A program made the position numbers and the translations under genes. Shown here piece by piece: positions 55,753 through 64,000 of a stretch of 64,000 nucleotides of DNA. Within the stretch, counting starts at the first letter, position 1, and each line of letters begins with the position of its first letter. This DNA comes from Phymorhynchus buccinoides (taxonomy: Eukaryota > Mollusca > Gastropoda > Neogastropoda > Raphitomidae): assembly GCA_017654935.2 (NCBI GenBank), contig CM065690.1, positions 32,006,435 to 32,070,434 of the forward strand, given 5' to 3'. The notes below the pieces were generated by a model. The model was given only the letters and a program-made list of their open reading frames with translations, ran no database searches and was not told where the DNA came from.

Positions 55753-57842
55753 CTGACTGTATGACGCGCTGCCAGCGTATCCAATGACAACCGTTCTGAT
55801 GTGGTCAAAGACGTGATGTCATTGTAGGAAAGGTCAAGGACAGTCAGGTTGGGGTGAAGGTCAGTGTTGACAGGCACAGACTGAAAACTGTTGTAGGACA
55901 GGAGAAGGTTCTCCAGGTTTTCCTGGCTAGGCAGGCTGGCATTTTCTATTTCCAGAAGCCAGTTCCTGGAGAGGTCCAGGCTTTCCAGTCTGGTCAGCCC
56001 CTTCAACAGACGATGCGCTCGTGTCTGTATGTTGGCCACAGTCAAATGTGAATTGGACAGGTACAAATGTTTCAACGAAGGCAGATGGTCAAACAGGTTG
56101 TCGCTGATTTTGTTGCAGTAGTTGCCGCTGAGGTCTAAGGTCTCTAGAGAGTCCAGACCAACCAATGTGGTCATGCAATGAGAAAAAGCTCCATAAGACA
56201 GATCCAGGACCCGAAGCCTGTCTGCAGACGTGAAGCTTACAACAGATGGCGGAGAGTTGAAATAGGGAAAGGATGATGAACAATTAATGTACCTTAGTTT
56301 CGGTGGCATAACGAAAATTGGCAGGAATCCACCCTGTGATTGACTTGCACGATTTCCGCAGTTCAAAACTTCGCTCAGGATGCATGCAGAATTCTTCAGA
56401 GAGTACACTTTTTGTTCCTGGAATAGAAAAGTTGTCATATTGTTGTACAGAGAGAGCATGCTAAACAGAGCCAATGCGTCCCCTGTGATATGATTCTCTG
56501 AAACATCAAAGTGTTCAATACATCGAGCAAACAATGTGCCCGCTGTTAGAGCCACTGACTTTGCTGTCCACCTTTCTAAATGAGACATGGCCAGACTGAT
56601 ACGACGGACGCAAATGTTCTTGAGATATTTCATGTTTTTTCTGTCAATGGTGTAGTATTCTGGGCGAATCCTGCCCATATGCTCAAAGTTGATTTCTTCC
56701 ATGCTTTGCCCTTGTAAACCATACAGAGACAAAAGAGCAATGCTGGGCTTCAGAGACTCGTTGTCGCCGAGATTTAGGTACTTCAGCATGGGCAGGTCAC
56801 AAAAAGCACAGGTGTCTATGAATACCACCGGGCAAGACTGAACCACAAGTGTCTCTAATGACGAGTTCTTAAAACCTGTGAATGTTTCATTCCTGAGTAT
56901 ATGAGCCTGGCAGTTGTGTTGCAAGTCCAGAGTTTTGATGGACGTCATTTTGGCAAAGTCTTCACCAAAGTACAGATAAAAAAGAGAATCAACGGAAAAG
57001 GTTTTAACCGACACAAGATCGTTGAACACTCCGTCTGGATAACCATTGCCGTCTGTACTGCCAGCGGTGTTAAAAACGAGTGAAAATGTCTCTACATACT
57101 CTAATGGAGCGAACACTCCCTGAGGCAAGGACACGTGTTCGAACTGTAACCGGTTGTAGTCCAGGCTGATTTCAGTCAGCTGGTTCAGCCCAGCAAAAGC
57201 CAGAGGCTCCAGCCTGGCCAGGAGGTTGTGGCCGACGTTGAGGTACCTGAGGCTGGTCAGCTCCACAAAGGTGTGGTTTTCTAAGGTCTCCAAACGGTTG
57301 TCACTGAGGTCCAGGGAGGTCAGATGTCCCAGACCACTGAATGCTCCAGGAGAGAGTGAGGTCAAGTTGTTGCTCTGCAGGTTCAGGGTCAACAGTGAAG
57401 GGAGCCCATGGAAGGCGTCATCCACTAGCCACGTGAGGTGGTTGTGGTGGAGATCCAGGGAGGTCAAAGCTGACAGGTTACCGAAGGAATCTTCTCTGAC
57501 AGTCCTCAGCAGGTTGTACCCCATGTCCAAACTCTGCATGGCCTCGGCCCCTCGTAGACTGGTCTGGTTGAGATGTGTGATGACATTGTGACTGACGTCC
57601 ATGTGCCGCACGTGGTAAAGAAACAGCGGAGGAAGGTCTGGGAGGTGAGTTAGCTGGCTGTGGCTCCAGTCCAGCCATACTGCATCACCAGGGGAAAGGT
57701 CAGGCAATGAGGTCAGAGAATCGCCCGAGCAGTGCACGTGCACCCTGTCGGACTGAGGCAGGACAGAGCAGGCCCTGGTCAGGACAGAGCTGACACAGCA
57801 CAAGGTGAGGACTGGAAGGAATGGAAGGCTGGGCGACAGCAT
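55753..57842 (-). CDS. TLR copy D, exon 1: signal peptide and LRR ectodomain
   Basis: The exon is 2090 bp with the same start context, phase-2 donor and domain order as copy A: signal peptide, cysteine cap, about twenty LRRs. I find one amino-acid difference from copy A, Ser for Arg in GAFSGLGH (base 57338 region). The two exons are therefore either a very recent duplication or two haplotypes placed in tandem. The coding frame is intact over 696 codons. Because exon 3 is frameshifted and exon 4 falls in gap 2, the state of the full receptor cannot be judged. Confidence 0.93.
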
Positions 57843-57877
57843 GGTGGACACCTGCAGCAGATTACAAAACCTATATA

Positions 57878-58114
57878 GGAAGACGGGGTAAAAAGCGCAT
57901 GGGCGGGTAAGAAGCCCACCCCAATTATCTCATGAAATAAAGAAAATTTCAGTCAAATTTGCCCATGAGACGAAAAAAAAAAAAAAAAAAAAAAAAATTT
58001 GCTAGACATTAACGCTCGTCTCATGGGCAAAATGAGACTGAAATTTGCTTCATTTCATGAGATAATTGGGGTGGGCTTCTTACCCGCCCATGCGCTTTTT
58101 ACCCCGTCTTCCCC
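57878..58114. mobile_element. Foldback MITE upstream of gene D, with an internal A-run
   Basis: Same insertion site as 8129-8343, flanked by TATA. It contains an extra stretch of about 26 A near its centre (57975-58000) at the tip of the potential hairpin, and two terminal G's are missing on the left. Confidence 0.9.
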
Positions 58115-58559
58115 TATAGTTCACAAGAAGCTCTGCCCCCCCCCGTGCTTTACTTTGCGGCAGTTATTCCCTGGTGGGTGTTTGCACCGAAGATTCCAAA
58201 TCTCCCCTAGTGTCATTAGTGGGTCATGCTGATAAAAAAAAAAGGGGGGTTTCCAACTACGGCCACTATTTTTGCAGCGCTGCTCTTGAAACCATGTGGC
58301 GTCGTTCGATTGAAAAGCAGTTTCTTAGCGAAAGCAAACTCATTCTCACTTTTCTTTTTTTTTCTCTCTCTCCCTCTCTCTCTATCTTGCGTTTGAGCGG
58401 CTAGAGTGAAGTTTGCTTCTTATTTTGGCGTTTTGATATTTTGTGTTTTGGTATTTTCTAGTCACATTCGGGATGCTCCCATCAGGAGAGCGCGTCGCCG
58501 CTAGTGCAGTGCCACCCACGTTTTGCCATGCTGTGTAAGTTTGTGTCATCCATCTCACC

Positions 58560-58800
58560 GACACACACATGACCTACTCGTACCGAATAGTGGAATGGGC
58601 TTTAATGTGTGCACAAGATCTTGTGCATGCGTTTGCTTACGGGACCTCGGTTTTAAGTCCCATCCAAAGGAGTAGGCAATAGGAGTAAACTGCCTTCCCC
58701 AAGGACACAATACCGCGGACAGATCTGGATTCGAACCCCTGCACTTGTAAACCCGTTGAATTAAGAGCCCGTGACTAACTCGCACACTAACACATAAATC
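58560..58800 (-). repeat. tRNA-derived SINE-like element (duplicate)
   Basis: The counterpart of 8780-9060, with the same GGTTCGAATCC B-box-like site on the minus strand. Confidence 0.6.
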
Positions 58801-59566
58801 CAGTGGCAAGGAAAAAGTTGTCATTTGGTCAAAATTTAACACACCACCACCCTCCTTTCCTTCCTCATCAGTCACACAAAAATTTGCATGCAAATAAAAA
58901 TGTTAAAAATGTGGGGTGGTGCCCCTCTGGCTGTGACGCGCTCTCCAAGTGGGAGCAACCCGAATTTCACAGAGACGCTTCTGTGACTATAAAGTACCAA
59001 ATACCAAATACTAACGGGATAAAGGGAAGTAAATTAAACCACAAGAGTAATCTCCAGTAGGCTCACTAGAAGAACTTATTGGTATTGCAATTACAGTGAG
59101 CAAGGCCCTTTACTCAAATGTTTTTTTATCGCTGGTTTACATAAGCCTACAGTGGAGGCCAATAGTAAATGAGAGCTGTACAATTAATAATTGTCAGCTG
59201 CTTTGGAATATTATGGTACAGCTTAGTCTTTTGTGGACGACTATATGACTCTTAAACTAGTACACTCATTGTAACACAGTCCAGATGTTACACGCTCTCT
59301 CTCTCTGTCTGTCTGTTTGTTTGTCTGTCTCTCTTGGCCTATGTTTTTATTTATCTCATTCTTCTTCTTCTGCCGATGATATCCCTCTGCCGCAGCCAGC
59401 AATAACGACATTATACTGATGTTCAAAGAAAAAATGCTGCGCGCAATAAAAAAAAACCCAACATACTAGAGCTATAAGACGCGAGATCACCAGCCGCGCG
59501 GCAGCATTGTCGGTTGCAGTGATTTATTGTGCGGCTGAATCGGATAGCAAACCTTTATTTTACAAG

Positions 59567-59569
<3 letters not shown>

Positions 59570-59617
<48 letters not shown>

Positions 59618-59715
59618 GAGAGAGAGAGAGAGAGAGACAGAGAGAAGAGACAGAGAGAGAGACAGACACAGAGGGTAAGAGGGAGAGACAGAGACAGATA
59701 GAAAAATAGACAGAG
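59570..59715. repeat. (GA)n microsatellite
   Basis: The counterpart of 9787-9935, shorter and with CGCAGA and AAGAGACA interruptions. Confidence 0.95.
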
Positions 59716-60089
59716 AAAGAGAGGTGAGAACTTTCAACTGACAAAATTAGTGAATGAGAAAACCTAAATAATCAACCACTCCACTCACACAAAGCCAAAT
59801 CGTGACAAAAGGCTTAGTGACGCAATCGCTCAGACCACTGAGGCCGCGCGCGTCACTGCTGGTCAAGCATGACTCAGTCACGTGGTCACGTGATCTGACT
59901 AACAGCTAAGCCTGGCTAACTGACCAGTCATATCTTTGGCCTATTAAAAACAAATATCAAAATATTCCTTAATAATACATGACAACGCCGATTAATCCCA
60001 TATTCGAACTTGCCCACACGCAGTGAGTTGTCCATCTTCCTACAGATTAGTATCTTCCTAGGTCCCTCCGTTCAGACACTGTCGTGATT

Positions 60090-60267
60090 ACATACATGCA
60101 TACATACATACATGCATGCATAATTTTTTACCCATTTTCATACCCCAAATACATACAAACATACATACATACATACAGAACATACATACATGCATGCATG
60201 CATGCATGCATGCATGCATGCTACATACATACATACATACATACATACATACATACATACATACATA
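60090..60267. repeat. (CATA)n/(CATG)n array with insertion
   Basis: The counterpart of 10302-10458, interrupted at 60121-60155 by a T-rich non-repeat sequence. Confidence 0.93.
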
Positions 60268-62019
60268 CCCACACTCAGAAAGCTGTGAAACCATGTTCGC
60301 TCCCTTCGTTCTCGGCTGTTAGTAAGGGAGCATGTATGACCGTTGGGCACTCCGGCTAGTCCGAGAACACCAGCCCCCACACGATGCATGACAAATAAAA
60401 CACACACACACACATGCACACACTCATGCATGCACATACACACAGCATACACGCACATACGCATAGCCTAAACACACAAACACACGCGTCTACTAACCTG
60501 TATAAGCCGCTTACTGCACGGAAGACGGTAGAGTCTTGCTCTACTGCAAGGAATTAGGCCTACGTGACTCTAGGGTGTGCATGCGTGCACCCAACTGTAA
60601 TATAAACGCAGCCACAAACACTTTGATCAGTCTCCTCGGAAGCAGCAGATCGTGAAGAACCAATCAACTGGCACGCATTGCGTAACTCTTGGTAAATCCC
60701 CACTCGATCAGGAAGAAGGAAGTAGTAATACTATTAGTGCAGCACATTAAAAAGGGGTCCGGTCGAATTACTGAATGTTTATGATTCCACTGCATTGGTT
60801 GCAAACAAGATGGCAAACCCATATAAACGTACTCCCAGTTCAGATGTTTCTCATTCTCACTGTATTATTGGCCCCTTCAAAACGACTTCTCTTTTCCTTG
60901 GGCGTTAGTCTTTTATTTCCGGATCAGTTGAACTAGTCTATTTACTTTCTATAATTCGAGTAGCATGGTCGATATTACTCTGAAAGGCGGGGTTCAAATT
61001 TTCTGAGCCCATCCTACCCGATTTGGGGGAAGGGGGAGGGTCGAGCCTGTGTCCATCCAATGCCAGTTGAAGTCCCATTCCTGTATTTCCGTAACCTGTC
61101 CTCTTTTTGCAACAGCTGGACCCATTTAGGCTTTTAATGGTTCTGAACCATTTATAATATCTGCTAACTGTTCACGAACTAATACAATCAACATTTGACT
61201 AATTCTATTCACTTGTATTTGTGTATGTTTGTATGCCAGTCTGTCGTTTCCAACAATGACTGCCAGAAAGCAGAGGGAAGGTCCCCAAAGGCCAATCAGT
61301 CTCCTGGCCTGGCTGCAGCACTAAGAAGCAGTACACGCGCCCCCTACTTTGAGGGTCATTGTCTTCCACAAAAGACCAAGCTGTACCATGATTTCCAATT
61401 ACTGTAGAAAATCATCTATTGTACAGCTCTCGTGTTACTGTTGGCCCCTACTACAGGCTGATGTCAACCAATGACAAAAGTCATTTGAGCAAAGGGCCAC
61501 CTTGATATCTGTGCCAGGATGTTTTGCTCTGACACTATATCATTGCTACTTTTAAAAAAAACCTTAGGCCTTTGGACTGATACTACCAAATGAACCTAAG
61601 ATTTCAATATTCTAACCCTTTAACTCTTGTAAGTTGGGGAAGGAAGGGAGTCCTTGTGACACTGTCCCTTCAGAATCGATAGTAACCACAATCCACAATC
61701 CTATAATTTAGGGGTTTTGATAACATCAACTCTTTTACAGAGGTTTGTTTTTTGTACATAAGAGATTAAGGCTCAACATAGTTCCAAATGAACCAAAATA
61801 GCCTTCCGTTAAAAACAATCATCACTCATGCTACATTCAAAAACAATTTTGAACAATACAAAGTCAGTTTAAAGGGTTCTCTAAGAACAAGCGTTTAATA
61901 ATGTCTGATGTTTAGCACAATTAATGCATCGAATGTACACGCATAGGCCTATTCATTCATCAAACAGGTAAGATGTCAAAAAATAAATCCCAGACAAAAG
62001 CACTAAACCACTGTTATAA

Positions 62020-62024
<5 letters not shown>

Positions 62025-62085
<61 letters not shown>

Positions 62086-62098
62086 CACACACACACAA
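62025..62098. repeat. (CA)n microsatellite
   Basis: The counterpart of 12213-12287. Confidence 0.95.
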
Positions 62099-62192
62099 CA
62101 TGGTATTTACAGGGCCTACCCACTTTTTGTACAGTTAATAAAAGCCTGAATGAATAATGTCATGGTTCATGTATCCGGTCAGAATTATTTAA

Positions 62193-62645
62193 TTAACCTT
62201 TACCGGATCATGCTTTTGACTACATGGACACGATGGCGGGGGTCTTCCACGACCCCCTACTCAGCAAAGAGCGAAATTCCTAGGTGTTTATCCCTGTCCG
62301 GATGGCGGGGGTCTCCCACGACCCCTACTTGTCAAAGAGGCACCATGTGTTTATCCCTGTCCGGATGGCGGGGGTCTCCCACGACCCCTACTCAATGCAC
62401 TGCAGTGCTCTTTAAAGTAGGGGTCGTGGGAGACCCCCGTCATCCGGACAGGTATATCAAAATGACGCGTCATATTACGTCATTTATATTTTATACACAT
62501 TAATGAAATTTAACACACTTAAAGCCATTTACGTTTTTGACAAAGTCATGAAATTTCATGAAGATTGCTTAAATAGTTTTAGAGATATAACATGTTTTGT
62601 GTGTCAAGGGGTCGTGGGCGACCCCAGAAGTCCGGTAAAGGTTAA
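62193..62645. mobile_element. TTAA-flanked MITE (piggyBac-like ends), copy 2
   Basis: TTAA at 62193-62196 and 62642-62645, with inverted ends CCTTTACCGGA and TCCGGTAAAGG. It is near identical to 12373-12827, as part of the duplicated segment. Confidence 0.8.
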
Positions 62646-63102
62646 CGGGCATTGTCAAGACAATCAGAGACGCAATAAAATGTGTTATGGGAGAGAGGGG
62701 ACGGGAGAGGGATAATAGGGTGGATAAGAGAGGGTGGTGGTGGTGAAAAGCTGGAGGGAAGGGAGAGGGGAAAGTTGGGGGAAAGGGAGTTATTTAACCA
62801 AAACGTTGGAGAAAAAGACAGTGGCAGGTGGGGAAGATGGGGCAGGAAACTATTATAACAACTATATGATAAGCCACATTACTGATACAATATTAAAGCA
62901 GCAGTACTGTAAATTGAGCATAATATCAATAAAGGTTTCATGAAGCCATGAAGTCTTGACACGTTTAAAAAGTATATAAAAACAAAAACAATGTTAGTAC
63001 ATAGCATGTATGTACTGAAAGCTGATAAGCACATGATTCAGATTACAGAATGCAGACAAACGCCTGGAAGCATCATACACCTATGGGAGTAGAGATCATC
63101 AT

Positions 63103-63157
63103 GCACGCACGCACGCACGCACGCACACGCACGCACACACACACACGCACACGCACG

Positions 63158-63223
<66 letters not shown>

Positions 63224-63230
63224 ACAACAA
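63103..63230. repeat. (CA)n/(GCAC)n microsatellite
   Basis: The counterpart of 13285-13405, with a longer CA run. Confidence 0.95.
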
Positions 63231-63270
63231 CAATATGCATTGTTTTCGCCCCAACACTCGCTAACTACAA

Positions 63271-64000
63271 CATATAGCCCTAGCCACCTGGTCCCACAGT
63301 CACTCCACAATAGCCCTAGCCAGCTGGTCCCACAGTCACTCCACAATAGCCCTAGCCAGCTGGTCCCACAGTCACTCCACAATAGCCATAGCTAGCTGGT
63401 CCCACAGTCACTCCACAATAGCCCTAGCCACTTGGTCCCACAGTCACTCCACAATAGCCCTAGCCAGCTGGTCCCACAATCACTCCACAATAGCCCTACC
63501 CAGTTGATCCCACAGGCACTCTACAATAGCTCTAGTCAGCTGGTCCCACAGTCACTCCACAATAGCCCTAGCCAGTTGGTCCCACAGTCAATCCACAATA
63601 GCCCTAGCCAGTTGGTCCCACAGTCACTCCACATTAGCCCTAGCCAGCTGGTCCCACAGTCAATCCACATTAGCCCTAGCCAGTTGGTCCCACAGTCAAT
63701 CCACATTAGCCCTAGTCAGCTGGTCCCACAGTCAATCCACATTAGCCCTAGCCACCTGGTTCCACAATCACTCCACAATAGCCCTAGCCAGCTGGTCCCA
63801 CAGTCACTCCACAATAGCCCTAGCCAGTTGGTCCCACAGTCACTCCACAATAGCCCTAGCCAGCTGGTCCCACAGTCACTCCACAATAGCCCTAGCCAGC
63901 TGGTCCCACATTCACTCCACAATAGCCCTAGCCAGCTGGTCCCACAGTCACTCCACAATAGCCCTAGCCAGCTGGTCCCACAGTCACTCCACAATAGCCC
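63271..64000 (-). repeat. 36-bp minisatellite (continues past window)
   Basis: At least twenty units of the terminal TLR codons plus stop. By analogy with 13453-15878 it should lead into exon 4 of another TLR copy right of the window. Unit variants partly match the contig 1 array, but the A-rich insertion is absent. Confidence 0.95.

Overview
The window is eukaryotic and animal-like. It has split genes with GT/AG introns, LINE, SINE and MITE insertions, very long (CT)n/(GA)n/(CA)n microsatellites, and two scaffold gaps of exactly 500 N. The only recognisable host genes are a tandem family of Toll-like receptor (TLR) genes, all on the minus strand. A mollusc, perhaps a gastropod, fits the expanded TLR family and the repeat types, but this is inference; nothing here names a species.

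Each TLR gene has four coding exons. Exon 1 (about 2.09 kb) encodes the signal peptide and the LRR ectodomain. Exon 2 (241 bp) encodes the C-terminal cysteine-capped LRR (LRRCT) and the first half of the transmembrane helix. Exon 3 (276 bp) encodes the second half of the helix and the N-terminal part of the TIR domain. Exon 4 (264 bp) encodes the rest of the TIR domain and the stop. Intron phases are 2, 0, 0. Copy C (40263-46572) is complete and predicts 954 aa. Copy B (exons 1-3 at 23026-27424) has its exon 4 represented twice around a gap, cleanly at 15879-16142 and in error-rich sequence at 18842-19108. Copies A (1965-8093) and D (51693-57842) are nearly identical and lack exon 4 in the window; D exon 3 is frameshifted next to a gap. 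The extracellular part should bind a ligand at the membrane and the cytoplasmic TIR should recruit TIR adaptors.

Layout: 1-1.58 kb palindrome-rich foldback element; 2-8.1 kb gene A with a 2.2-kb LINE-bearing insertion in intron 1; 8.1-13.4 kb repeat-rich spacer (MITE, SINE, microsatellites, TTAA-flanked MITE); 13.4-15.9 kb 36-bp array; 15.9-17.2 kb exon 4 and a second foldback copy; gap; 17.7-19.6 kb error-rich contig end; 19.6-27.4 kb gene B; 27.4-36.9 kb spacer without a convincing gene; 36.9-46.6 kb gene C with a 3.3-kb 36-bp array; 46.6-50.5 kb repeats; gap; 51-64 kb a second version of the 1.3-14 kb segment, with gene D.

The main unexplained signal is that every edge of the two TIR-encoding exons has spawned its own minisatellite, each unit carrying a copy of that exon edge: 98-bp units (exon 3 acceptor and transmembrane codons), 65-bp units (exon 3 end and donor), 48-bp units (exon 4 acceptor edge) and 36-bp units (last codons and stop). 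I saw no such arrays at the exon 1/exon 2 junctions. The pattern recurs in paralogues, so it is either ancestral or repeatedly generated.
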